From NCBI GenBank assembly GCA_000702685.1, contig JNJD01000013.1:1-64000 (forward strand): DNA of 64,000 nucleotides. The letters are read 5' to 3'. This document shows, piece after piece, positions 16,558 through 25,326 of this stretch (the stretch's first letter is position 1; each line of letters begins with the position of its first letter). The notes under the pieces were generated by a model that did no database searches, was not told the DNA's origin, and saw nothing but the letters and a program-made list of their open reading frames with translations. The translations under genes and the position numbers were made by a program. The DNA is from Lachnospiraceae bacterium AC2028. GTDB lineage: Bacteria; Bacillota; Clostridia; Lachnospirales; Lachnospiraceae.

Positions 16558-17523
16558 ATGCTATATCAATTCATTACTGATGCGGATACGAAAAACACGG
16601 TGATCCTTATCGGGGCGCTGCTGGCCTTTGTGCTTACCTTCATTGCACTCAGGCTGTTCCGGGACAAGCTCCCCACGGACGGCGGAAGGGAATTTGCCGT
16701 CGACGGCAGCAAGTCGATCGGAAAGCCCAGGGGCGCAGGCATAGTATTCATTATCGTCTATACCGTGATCTCTCTCTTTTTCGGGAACCTCAGTTTAGAG
16801 AGTTTTCTGTACTGTCTGCTGATCATATTCTGCATGCTGACCGGATTTTTCGACGATGCTGCGGCCAATCCCTGGGGTGAGATGAGAAAGGGCGTTCTGG
16901 ACCTTGCGGTATCCGTCATGACGGCGCTCGTGTACGTATGGCACAACGGCTCGGATGTGCATTTTGCGCTCGCGGGAGTCACCGTTCATTTCCACCCGGT
17001 CGTATTCGTGATCCTCGCAGTAATGCTCGTATGGGCAAGCATCAATGTGACCAACTGCTGTGACGGCGTAGACGGACTGTGCGGCACGCTTTCGATCACC
17101 AGCGGAATATCGATTTTTGCACTGGCTTTCCTTCTCGGAAACGCTGAAAAGATCGGCTCCGGCATGCTCTTTATGGTGATGGTGCTCCTCGCATACCTCT
17201 GGTACAATTCAACCCCTTCAAGGCTTCTTATGGGCGATGCGGGCTCCAGAGCGATTGGCGTGTTCCTTGCGATCAACATCCTGCTCACCGGCGCGCCTTT
17301 CATGTTCCTGATACTGTGCCTGATAATCCTTCTGGACGGCGGCCTCGGACTTTTGAAGGTCACGATCATCAGGGTTTTCAAGGTTAATCCGATGAAGAAC
17401 TTAAGGACCCCTCTCCACGACCACTTCCGCAAGAAGGGCGGCTGGTCCAACACACAGGTGGTAAACAGATTTATGATCCTGCAGGCGCTGATCTCCCTGA
17501 TAGCGCTGGGAATGGTGAAGTGA
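16558..17523 (+). CDS. mraY: MraY-family phospho-N-acetylmuramoyl-pentapeptide transferase
   Basis: 321-residue polytopic membrane enzyme. It should transfer phospho-MurNAc-pentapeptide to undecaprenyl phosphate to make lipid I. Catalytic signatures are present: FFDD at 97-100, NCCDGVDGLCG at 166-176, MGDAGSRAIG at 225-234, and TPLHDHFRKKGGW at 284-296. The last, a P-L-H-x-H-F, distinguishes MraY from WecA/TagO. The gene is outside any division/cell-wall cluster: no mur or fts genes are adjacent, and greA follows one base later. It could be a second MraY-like enzyme acting on another substrate. Start chosen on GAGGTGAG. Confidence 0.82.
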   Translation: MLYQFITDADTKNTVILIGALLAFVLTFIALRLFRDKLPTDGGREFAVDGSKSIGKPRGAGIVFIIVYTVISLFFGNLSLESFLYCLLIIFCMLTGFFDDAAANPWGEMRKGVLDLAVSVMTALVYVWHNGSDVHFALAGVTVHFHPVVFVILAVMLVWASINVTNCCDGVDGLCGTLSITSGISIFALAFLLGNAEKIGSGMLFMVMVLLAYLWYNSTPSRLLMGDAGSRAIGVFLAINILLTGAPFMFLILCLIILLDGGLGLLKVTIIRVFKVNPMKNLRTPLHDHFRKKGGWSNTQVVNRFMILQALISLIALGMVK

Positions 17524-17524
17524 T

Positions 17525-18025
17525 ATGTATGACAAGCTGACTAAATCCGACATCAAAAAGATGGAGGAAGAAATAGAATACAGAAAGCTGGTGGTCCGTC
17601 CCAAGGCAGTTGAGGACGTGCGTGAGGCTGCGGCTCAGGGCGACAGGTCCGAGAATTTCGAATACTATGCCGCGAAGAAATTCAACAGGCAGAACAATTC
17701 CAGGATAAGCTACCTCGAGCGCATGATCCGCACCGCCACTATCATTGATGATGAGTCGGGAGAGGACGAGGTAGGCCTGAACAACACCGTTACCGTCGAA
17801 TTCCTTTCCGACGGAAGCACGCAGAAGTTCAAGATCGTCACCACGATAAGGGGCGATTCCTTAAACGGCCTTATCACCAACGAATCACCTCTTGGCAAGG
17901 CACTCCTGCACAAGCATGTGGGCGATGTCTGCCATGTCAAGGTAAACGATGCAGTAGAATACGATGTAAAGATAACCGCACTGGAGAACACGGATGACAC
18001 AGGAGACGAGATCAGATCATTCTGA
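17525..18025 (+). CDS. greA: GreA/GreB-type transcription elongation factor
   Basis: 166 residues. The N-terminal coiled coil carries GDRSENFEYYAAK at 39-51, whose D40 and E43 are the acidic tip residues that stimulate RNA polymerase transcript cleavage. The C-terminal FKBP-like domain is recognisable (ITNESPLGKALLHKHVGDVCHV). The gene starts one base after mraY. Its 3' end overlaps the CPBP gene by 32 bases, so translation is coupled. It may be a Gre-type paralogue rather than the main GreA. Confidence 0.88.
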   Translation: MYDKLTKSDIKKMEEEIEYRKLVVRPKAVEDVREAAAQGDRSENFEYYAAKKFNRQNNSRISYLERMIRTATIIDDESGEDEVGLNNTVTVEFLSDGSTQKFKIVTTIRGDSLNGLITNESPLGKALLHKHVGDVCHVKVNDAVEYDVKITALENTDDTGDEIRSF

Positions 18026-18923
18026 TGATAAAAAGAAAACATCCGTGAAACCGGCCGCAGATGCTTCGACGCAGGCTTCAAAGGAGCCCGTCAAGCCCGG
18101 CAAGCTGGTCTTCAGGCTGTTTCTCTTTTTCGTGATGTACATGATCTACAAATTCCTCACGGAGACGATCCTGAGGCTTGCTACGGCGGTTCTGGCGCCT
18201 TCCATAGGCGGAAGCGTGGAATCGCTGCTTATGATGTATTCCGATGAGGGAACGGACTTAAATCCCGACTGGTCCGCGCTCATCACGGGCATTTCATTTG
18301 TTGCCGCGGGGCTGATGATCCGCTCCAAGGCACTGGAGTACGATACCAAATACACTCCGAAAAAAGAATACGATAAGAAATTCGTGGGTTTGACCGGCCT
18401 TATAACGGTTTCACTGGCTGTAGCCCTGAACATCCTGATCTATCAGCTCGGTATCACGCATATGTCCGAGACCTACGAGCAGGTCGCGAAGAACCAGTAC
18501 GCATGCTCATTTGCCGTTGGACTCCTGGTGTACGGCTTCCTGACCCCGTTTTCCGAGGAATTCATGTTCAGGGGCATCCTGTATAACGGCCTTAAGAGGA
18601 TCTACGTGGGCTATGCCCCGATGATCATGTGCAGCGCCCTATTTGCGATCTATCACGGAAACGGCATCCAGGGCATATATGGATTCCTGGCCTCTCTTTT
18701 CATCATCTTTTCCTACGAAAAGAGCGGTGATATCAGGATCTGCGTAATGATACATATGTTATTTAATATTGCTTCCTATGTGCTGACCTATGCGGCTACG
18801 GGACTCGGAAATGCCGGGCTGTGGGCTGTTTTCGGAGTATTCCTTGCTGCCGGTGCAGCCGGAGCCTATCTGCTGTATTATAAAAAAGAAGACAAAAAAG
18901 TTTCTGCCGATGACAAAAACTGA
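17994..18923 (+). CDS. CPBP-family intramembrane metalloprotease
   Basis: 309 residues. A charged N-terminal tail of about 35 residues is followed by about eight hydrophobic segments. The CPBP/Abi motifs are complete: EEFMFRG (188-194), H221 in IYHGNGIQG, and H254 in HMLFN. These place the glutamate and histidine catalytic residues in the membrane. Family roles include prenyl-protein-like cleavage and bacteriocin self-immunity; the substrate here is unknown. It overlaps greA at the 5' end and the next membrane gene by 14 bases. Confidence 0.85.
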   Translation: MTQETRSDHSDDKKKTSVKPAADASTQASKEPVKPGKLVFRLFLFFVMYMIYKFLTETILRLATAVLAPSIGGSVESLLMMYSDEGTDLNPDWSALITGISFVAAGLMIRSKALEYDTKYTPKKEYDKKFVGLTGLITVSLAVALNILIYQLGITHMSETYEQVAKNQYACSFAVGLLVYGFLTPFSEEFMFRGILYNGLKRIYVGYAPMIMCSALFAIYHGNGIQGIYGFLASLFIIFSYEKSGDIRICVMIHMLFNIASYVLTYAATGLGNAGLWAVFGVFLAAGAAGAYLLYYKKEDKKVSADDKN

Positions 18924-20823
18924 AGAAAAAAAATCCCCTGTGGGAATCAGAAAATATATCGAAGAACATGATCACGTGATCCGTGATCTGCTGGATTCGC
19001 TTGCGCTTTTGGTGCTTTCTTTATATCCTTTCCGCAACATTCACGAAGGCCTGGATCTTTGGGACACCGGATATAATCTTTCCAATTTCCGTTATATGAG
19101 CATGGACCATATGGATTCCATGTGGCTCTTTTCAACGTATCTGGCCAATTCGGTCGGACATCTCCTTACGAGACTTCCTTACGGACATACGCTTCTGGGA
19201 ATGAATTTCTACACAGCTTTCGTCCCCGCACTCATGGCCGTCCTTATGTACATCTTCCTTACCAGGCATCTGAAAATGCCCGGATGGATCGCTTTCATAG
19301 CCGAATATGCGGCCCTTTCCATGTGCTGGTCCCCCACGACCGTCCTTTACCATTATCTGACATACATGATAATCACCTTTTCCGCGATAGCGCTCTACAG
19401 GGGGCTTATCGAAGACGAAGCGCTGACACTCGCCATTTCCGGCGGACTTTGCGGACTGGGTATCTTTGTTAGGTTCTCAAACCTTCCCCAGGCGTCGCTC
19501 CTTCTGGCGGTCTGGATGTACGGCGTCTTTGAATTCAGGGAAAGCTACCTTGCCGGTGACGGCGTAAAGATGCCTTCGAGGGTGGATGCGTTCAAAAAGA
19601 CCTTCATACGCGGTTTCTGGTTCTGCCTTGGCTATGCCGTGGCATTTGCGATCTTTTTCCTTTACATGGGCATCAGATACGGATTTGCGGCATATCTGGG
19701 CGGCATACACGAACTCTTTACGATCCCCGAAAGCGCTGCGGGATACGGTCCCTTCGAGATGATCAAGGCTCTGGTCAGATCCTATACCTCGCAGTTTTAC
19801 TGGGTGCTCAGGCTGATGGTCTTTGCCGTGGCAGCGGGCGTGATCCGTTTTATTGCGACATTCGTCAATGACAGGTATTCCCTCGGAAAAGAAGACGAAA
19901 AGGGCAGGGGAACCTCCCAGAGGATCATCGACCTTCTTGCGAACGTATCCGGAGTCATCATAGCGATCTGCGCCGTGATGTTCCTAATCATCAATAATTT
20001 CGTTACATATAATTACAATTCGTACTGGTGCGTCTTTCTTTTGGCAGGACTTATGACCTTCGGAGCACTGGTCTACAGCATCATAGGCGTTTTCAGGAGG
20101 AACTATCCGGCATCCGTAAGGCTGCTGGCCACGCTTTCCGCATATACGCTCCTGATCACCGCGATAGGGGGCAATAACGGAGCCTACAGCGTGTACAACA
20201 ACATGTTCTTCTGGTTCCCGTTCTTTTTGTACGCCGTCTATAATCTGATAAAAAAATACAGGCAGTCGGCACTGTACGGCTTAAAGCTGGTAGTTGTGGC
20301 CGTCATACTGTTCTTCATGGTGCAGTCGACCCTCTTTGGCGCCAATTTCGCATTCATGGAAGGCGATTCGGGTTCCGGAGACGACAGGAGCGTCCGGGTT
20401 GAAGGCGTAGCTACCCTGCGCGGGATCAGGATGGGCTTTGAAAAAGCCACCTGCATAAGCGCTCTTTCATCCTACATTAAGGACAATTCCCTTACCGACA
20501 GGGAACTCATAAGCTACGGATACATCCCGGGTATGTCGTTTTATCTTCAGATGACCCCCGCGTTCAACACCTGGGCCGACCTTGACAGCTACAGCGCGGA
20601 AAAGATGGCAAGAGAGCTGGACGAGATCGCCAGAAGGGCGGATGACTCCTTACAGGAAAATGAAGTCGGAGAGTACTACGAAAAGCCGGTCGTGATCATC
20701 TGCATTTCGGACAACAGTCTGACCAGTGACAATGAAGCCAAGTGGGAGCTCATATATGATTTCCTGGAAAAAGAAGACTATAAGCTGACCTACTCGGATA
20801 CGATATTTGCCGTATACGAATGA
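18910..20823 (+). CDS. Large polytopic membrane protein, possibly GT-C glycosyltransferase-like
   Basis: 637 residues with about a dozen hydrophobic segments. A conserved-looking acidic loop, LDLWDTGYNLSNFR, follows the first membrane span. GT-C enzymes (ArnT/PMT type) carry their catalytic aspartate or glutamate in that place, so a lipid-linked sugar transferase is possible. The C terminus is a soluble domain of about 130 residues. The family is not recognised with certainty. The ATG at 18910 lies inside the end of the CPBP gene, with a weak ribosome site, which suggests coupling. Confidence 0.6.
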   Translation: MTKTEEKKSPVGIRKYIEEHDHVIRDLLDSLALLVLSLYPFRNIHEGLDLWDTGYNLSNFRYMSMDHMDSMWLFSTYLANSVGHLLTRLPYGHTLLGMNFYTAFVPALMAVLMYIFLTRHLKMPGWIAFIAEYAALSMCWSPTTVLYHYLTYMIITFSAIALYRGLIEDEALTLAISGGLCGLGIFVRFSNLPQASLLLAVWMYGVFEFRESYLAGDGVKMPSRVDAFKKTFIRGFWFCLGYAVAFAIFFLYMGIRYGFAAYLGGIHELFTIPESAAGYGPFEMIKALVRSYTSQFYWVLRLMVFAVAAGVIRFIATFVNDRYSLGKEDEKGRGTSQRIIDLLANVSGVIIAICAVMFLIINNFVTYNYNSYWCVFLLAGLMTFGALVYSIIGVFRRNYPASVRLLATLSAYTLLITAIGGNNGAYSVYNNMFFWFPFFLYAVYNLIKKYRQSALYGLKLVVVAVILFFMVQSTLFGANFAFMEGDSGSGDDRSVRVEGVATLRGIRMGFEKATCISALSSYIKDNSLTDRELISYGYIPGMSFYLQMTPAFNTWADLDSYSAEKMARELDEIARRADDSLQENEVGEYYEKPVVIICISDNSLTSDNEAKWELIYDFLEKEDYKLTYSDTIFAVYE

Positions 20824-20865
20824 ATTGATAACTATTGATATTTGATTTTGAGAAGGTGCGCAGAT

Positions 20866-22056
20866 ATGAGTAATAATGCGGTTCCTACGAAAAATAACAC
20901 ACGAAATTACAGCCTCGACCTCCTGAGATGCATAGCAATGATAATGATTGTTATTCTTCATTATCTGGACAAGGGTCACATACTTACATCCCTGTCTTCG
21001 GAGGAGGCTTTTGCCGCAAAAGATTACGTGGCGTGGTTCATGGAAGCGCTTGCAATAGTCGCCGTAAACCTCTACATGCTCATGAGCGGCTACCTGCTTT
21101 ATAAGAGCAGCTTTAAGCTTTCAAGACTTATCAGCCTGGTGATCAGGGTATGGCTTTATTCCGTCATCGTAGGTCTCCTCGGAATCGTTCTCGGAGGTCC
21201 CGTCGAGCCGGTTGATACCTATTTCATCTTAAGGCTGGTTCTTCCGATCTCGATGAACACCTACTGGTTCATGACGGCCTACGTTTTCTTCTATATCCTG
21301 ACACCGGTACTCGGTATCGCTGCAAGGGCTATGAACAGGACTCAGCTCAAGCTCCTGCTTGGCGGACTTATCTTTTTCCACGTGATCATCAAATCAATAG
21401 CACCTGCTACTTTATCCGCGGATGCAGGCGGAATGGATGCCATGTGGTACATCATCCTTTACTTCGTAGCCGTATATATCCGCAGGTTCACGCCCTGGGG
21501 AGATGAGGAAGGCGGTGAGGCGAAAAAGCCCGCGGCCTGGATATCTTTCATCGCTTACGCAGCCGGAGCTCTTCTTATCCTCGGTGAGGCCGTAGTGCTC
21601 AGGGGGATCTTCCTTAAGACCGGAAATCTTTCCTACATCCTCAGCATCAGCTACGCTTACAATCATATCCTGGTGCTCGTAACATCGATCGCACTCTTTA
21701 CAGGATTCCTTGCGGTAAGGATCTCCGTTAAGACAGGACAGTATTTTGCAATAGTCGGAAAGTACTCTCTCGGCGTATATCTTCTCCATGAAAATCTTTC
21801 GATCAGATATGCATGGGAACCGCTTCTGGGTTGTGAAAAGATTAATGGTGTAGCGGGCGTTATTTTAATGACACTGATGGCTGCAATTGCAGTTTTCATA
21901 ATAGGTGTTATCATTGATTTTTGCGGAAGTTTTGCGGCTTTCTGCGTACTCGGTGCGCTTAAGAAAACTCCTGTCGGAAAGAGTTTTTGCAGGCTTATGA
22001 AGAGAGTCGATTCCGTATTTTCCACCGCTTCGGATACAGCAGATAACGAGGCATGA
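20866..22056 (+). CDS. Acyltransferase 3 family membrane protein
   Basis: 396 residues with about ten membrane segments. It begins RNYSLDLLRCIAMIMIVILH, the family's D/R-x-R ... H start, where the histidine and arginine are needed for O-acylation. The end of the membrane part (GKYSLGVYLLHENLSI) is also typical. It is probably an O-acetylase or succinylase of a surface polysaccharide. The ATG at 20866 with AGAAGG nine bases before is preferred over an upstream in-frame start. Ends one base before the helicase gene. Confidence 0.85.
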   Translation: MSNNAVPTKNNTRNYSLDLLRCIAMIMIVILHYLDKGHILTSLSSEEAFAAKDYVAWFMEALAIVAVNLYMLMSGYLLYKSSFKLSRLISLVIRVWLYSVIVGLLGIVLGGPVEPVDTYFILRLVLPISMNTYWFMTAYVFFYILTPVLGIAARAMNRTQLKLLLGGLIFFHVIIKSIAPATLSADAGGMDAMWYIILYFVAVYIRRFTPWGDEEGGEAKKPAAWISFIAYAAGALLILGEAVVLRGIFLKTGNLSYILSISYAYNHILVLVTSIALFTGFLAVRISVKTGQYFAIVGKYSLGVYLLHENLSIRYAWEPLLGCEKINGVAGVILMTLMAAIAVFIIGVIIDFCGSFAAFCVLGALKKTPVGKSFCRLMKRVDSVFSTASDTADNEA

Positions 22057-22057
22057 T

Positions 22058-24607
22058 ATGGGTGATTTTCCGGTAAAGGATGAGATAACCGTATCTGTCA
22101 GGGGACTGGTGGAATTTATCCTAAGGAGCGGAGATATCGACACCTCCGGTGCGGGTCCTTCCGGGACCGATGTCATGCTCAAGGGCAGCAGACTGCACCG
22201 TAAGCTTCAGGGAATGCGCGGACCCGGATATATGGCCGAGGTGCCTCTTAAGATCCGCGTTCCGTATGATGAATATGACATAATCGTCGAAGGCCGTGCC
22301 GACGGCATCTACACAGATCCGGATGAAGAACCCGGGATCTGTATCGAAGAGATCAAGGGAACTTACAAGAAAACAGAGAAAATGAAGGAGCCTGTGCCGG
22401 TACATGCCGCCCAGGCCAAATGCTATGCCCATATGTACCTAAATACCGTTCCGGAAGGGGCCGATCTTCAGTCGATCGGCGTCAGGGTGACCTATGCGAA
22501 CCTGGATGATGAGGCGGTAAAGTATTTTGACCTGGATTTTACGAGGCTCGAGCTGAATGTATGGTTCATGGATCTGGTGGACAGCTACAGCAAATGGGCG
22601 GATCTTGAGCGCAAATGGAAGCAGATAAGGCAGGCTTCGATCAAGGAGATACAGTTCCCGTTTGAATACAGGCAGGGCCAGAAAAAGCTCGCGGTCAGCG
22701 TATATCAGACGATCCTGGAGGAAAAAAAGCTCTATCTGGAGGCTCCCACCGGCTGCGGCAAGACCATGTCCGTTCTTTTCCCTTCTGTAAAAGCAATGGG
22801 AGAGGGGCTCTGCGACAGGGTTTTCTACCTGACCGCCAAGACGATAACAAGGACCGCTCCGGAGGAAGCCTTTGAGATCTTAAGGTCCGAGGGGCTTAAG
22901 GTAAAGACCGTGACCCTGACCGCCAAGGAAAAGATCTGTTTCCTTGAAAAGCCGGACTGTAATCCTATTGCCTGCAAGTACGCCAAGGGGCATTTTGACA
23001 GGATAAACGATGCGCTCTATGCGCTTGTTTCCGAGCAGACCTCCTTTACGAGGGAAGTGATCCTCGAATATGCCGAGCGTTTCAGGGTCTGCCCCTTTGA
23101 ACTCAGCCTTGATGCCGCTCTTTTTTCCGACGGGGTCATATGCGATTACAACTACCTGTTCGATCCCCACGCAAGGCTTAAGAGGTTCTTCGAGAGCGCA
23201 TCCGCGGAAAAATACATATTCCTGGTGGATGAAGCCCATAATCTCCCCGCCAGGGCAAGGGAGATGTACAGCGCATCCATCGGTGAAAAAGAGCTAAAAA
23301 CCCTGAAAAATACGATAAAGCAGTCGCTCGGAGGGGATGCAAAGAGCGAATTTCTGAGAAAAGAATACCCGTCCAAGATCTCGTCCCGCATTTCAAAGGT
23401 TTTGAAGGAGCTTAAGGCCGTAAGGGCTTCGTACGGCGACGATACCGTTATAGCGGGCTTTGATGAGGACTGGTTTAAATTCGACACGGGGTTAGAGGAC
23501 CTTGTAAAGAGCCTTGAAAGGCTGCATTCCGTGCTTTCCGACTATATCGAGGAGAGGGAAAAGCCCGGTAAGATCCAGCAGGATCTGCGGGATAAGCTCC
23601 TGGATATGTATTTCGGAATATCGGATTTTCTGACGGTTTTCGAGGATCTTGGCAACGATTATGTGATCTACGACAAGGATTCTCCCGAGGAAGGCTTCAA
23701 GGTGGTGCTTTTCTGCACGGATCCGGGAAGAAAGACGGCCGAATGCCTGGCCTACGGAAGAGCGTCGGTGCTTTTTTCCGCAACCATGCTGCCTATAAGG
23801 TATTTCAAGGGGCTCCTCGGCGGTACCGACGAAGATTACGAGGTATATGCCGAGTCCGTATTTGACCCTTCGAAAAGAGGAATCTTCATAGCTTCGGACG
23901 TTACCACGAGGTTCAGGGACCGTTCCGAGGATGAATTTTTCAGGACCGCGGACCATATTTCGAGGATAATCAGGCCCAAGCGCGGCAATTATATGGTATT
24001 TTTCCCGTCCTATTCGTATATGTACAGGGTCGCGGAGATCTACGAGGACGCTTTCCTGACCGCTGAGGATACCCTTAGGGTCCAGACGGAAGGCATGACG
24101 GAGAGCGAAAAAGAAGAATTCCTGGAGGAATTCGAGTCGTTCAGAGCCGGAGGTCAGGCCGATCCCGGCGTTCCCGCCGGATCGACTTCCGCGGGGAACT
24201 CTGAGGCCGAGAAAGGCTCGTCCGGTACTCTTATAGGATTCTGCGTTATGGGCGGCATCTTTTCCGAGGGCATTGATCTTAAGGGTGAGTCCCTCATAGG
24301 CGTCATCTGCGTCGGCCCCGGAATCCCCGGCGTCGACCTCGAGCGTGATATCCTCAGAACATATTTCGACGGCTACGATCGTATGGGCTACGAATACGCC
24401 TATATGTACCCCGGCATGAACAAGGTCCTCCAGGCAGCCGGCCGTGTTATCCGTACAGAGGAAGATACCGGCATCGTGGCCCTGCTCGACAAGCGTTTCC
24501 TTAGCGACGGCTACAGAAGACTCTTTCCCAGGGAATGGACCGACATAAAAGTTACCGATCTTGAGCATATTCGTGAGCACGTAGCCTCATTCTGGAACAA
24601 ATTATAA
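22058..24607 (+). CDS. DinG/XPD-type superfamily 2 helicase with N-terminal PD-(D/E)XK nuclease-like domain
   Basis: 849 residues. Residues 1-180 look like a Cas4/RecB nuclease fold: H47, D82 in EGRADGIYTD, E98 and K100 in IEEIK, and Q119 to Y123 in AAQAKCYAHMY follow the motif order. The helicase part has Walker A APTGCGKT at 229-236, a cysteine cluster near 289-346 (CFLEKPDC, IACKY, VCPFE) as in the iron-sulfur domain of XPD/DinG, DEAH at 391-394, and the motif VI segment QAAGRVIR near the C terminus. It should be a 5'-3' DNA helicase with a possible linked nuclease. DNA repair is the likely role. Terminated at 24631. Confidence 0.85.
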   Translation: MGDFPVKDEITVSVRGLVEFILRSGDIDTSGAGPSGTDVMLKGSRLHRKLQGMRGPGYMAEVPLKIRVPYDEYDIIVEGRADGIYTDPDEEPGICIEEIKGTYKKTEKMKEPVPVHAAQAKCYAHMYLNTVPEGADLQSIGVRVTYANLDDEAVKYFDLDFTRLELNVWFMDLVDSYSKWADLERKWKQIRQASIKEIQFPFEYRQGQKKLAVSVYQTILEEKKLYLEAPTGCGKTMSVLFPSVKAMGEGLCDRVFYLTAKTITRTAPEEAFEILRSEGLKVKTVTLTAKEKICFLEKPDCNPIACKYAKGHFDRINDALYALVSEQTSFTREVILEYAERFRVCPFELSLDAALFSDGVICDYNYLFDPHARLKRFFESASAEKYIFLVDEAHNLPARAREMYSASIGEKELKTLKNTIKQSLGGDAKSEFLRKEYPSKISSRISKVLKELKAVRASYGDDTVIAGFDEDWFKFDTGLEDLVKSLERLHSVLSDYIEEREKPGKIQQDLRDKLLDMYFGISDFLTVFEDLGNDYVIYDKDSPEEGFKVVLFCTDPGRKTAECLAYGRASVLFSATMLPIRYFKGLLGGTDEDYEVYAESVFDPSKRGIFIASDVTTRFRDRSEDEFFRTADHISRIIRPKRGNYMVFFPSYSYMYRVAEIYEDAFLTAEDTLRVQTEGMTESEKEEFLEEFESFRAGGQADPGVPAGSTSAGNSEAEKGSSGTLIGFCVMGGIFSEGIDLKGESLIGVICVGPGIPGVDLERDILRTYFDGYDRMGYEYAYMYPGMNKVLQAAGRVIRTEEDTGIVALLDKRFLSDGYRRLFPREWTDIKVTDLEHIREHVASFWNKL

Positions 24608-24630
24608 AAATTTTCACTTTTTTTCGCTGT

Positions 24631-24668
24631 AAACCCTCCTGCCGGGCGCCCCGACACGGAGGGTTTTT
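24631..24668 (+). terminator. Rho-independent terminator of the helicase gene
   Basis: AAACCCTCC (24631-24639) pairs with GGAGGGTTT (24658-24666), followed by further T residues. The G+C-rich loop can fold on itself. Confidence 0.85.
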
Positions 24669-25200
24669 CTGTGTTTTCGCCCCTTCTACATATTGTGCCT
24701 CCTCCAACCTGCTCCACAAGATACATCTTATGACGACACTGACGTTACATGACACGAGTGTCGCGATTAAGTTTGTTAAGTGCACAACAGGTGTGATTTA
24801 GAATGTGCTTCAGTTAACATAAATTTTAATGCCTTATGTTATCCGGGCATTTTTTTCTTGGTTGCATTTTCGATTATGTATCCTGAAAATGATTTTATAG
24901 CATTCATAATTTTTCAATATGACACGCGATTCTGCAAGGAAATGACGTCATTTCCCAATGTGGATAAGTCAGTGGATTCTGTGGAGAAGGCATCGAAATC
25001 CTAGCAAATGACAGTTGATAGTGACACGGTATATAAAACCGGTGTCGTCATATATCGCCCGATATTTTGAATCATGAATTTCGTGACATTTGAAATCGAT
25101 CGTAACAATTCGAATGAAGTTTCGCACTTTATGGTAACCATACTTTTCAGCATTTATCGGGTTAACATAAAAATTTATGCAGGTCAGACGCTCACGGAGA
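24669..25200. other. Gene-free, A+T-rich stretch with short palindromes
   Basis: No open frame here has a ribosome site or a protein-like composition. What can be seen: CGACACT/AGTGTCG (24734-24763); TAACATAA/TTATGTTA (24815-24841); a perfect 18-bp palindrome GGAAATGACGTCATTTCC at 24938-24955; and two related segments beginning GTTAACATAAA at 24813 and 25162. It may be decayed DNA or may carry unrecognised regulatory RNA. Confidence 0.5.
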
Positions 25201-25208
25201 ACAAAAAA

Positions 25209-25236
25209 GAGCCACAGGGACAGTCCCCGTGACTCA
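25209..25236. repeat. Dispersed palindrome, copy 1 (TGAGTCAC-GGGGAC-A-GTCCC family)
   Basis: GAGCCACAGGGACAGTCCCC, then GTGACTC; an imperfect hairpin with T5 on its plus-strand side and T6 on its minus-strand side. It lies about 90 bases beyond the stop codon of the leftward amylase gene, so it could end that transcript, and it could work in both directions. Other copies are at 36571, 37186, 37227 and 52687. Confidence 0.8.
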
Positions 25237-25326
25237 TTTTTCATCTAACCATTTGTGCGCCTGTCAAACGCTTTTTCGTGCGCCGATCATCCGTGCACAG
25301 ACCTTTTTTGGCCGCTGCGGCTCCTC

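Noticed and set aside
23492-24580. Long minus-strand open frame (362 codons) opposite the helicase gene
   Set aside because: It lies wholly inside a gene with clear helicase motifs, has no ribosome site and no recognisable domain. It is a by-product of codon bias.
24969-25244. Minus-strand frame of 91 codons in the gene-free stretch
   Set aside because: Its first residues are encoded by the dispersed palindrome. There is no good ribosome site and the composition is unlike a protein.
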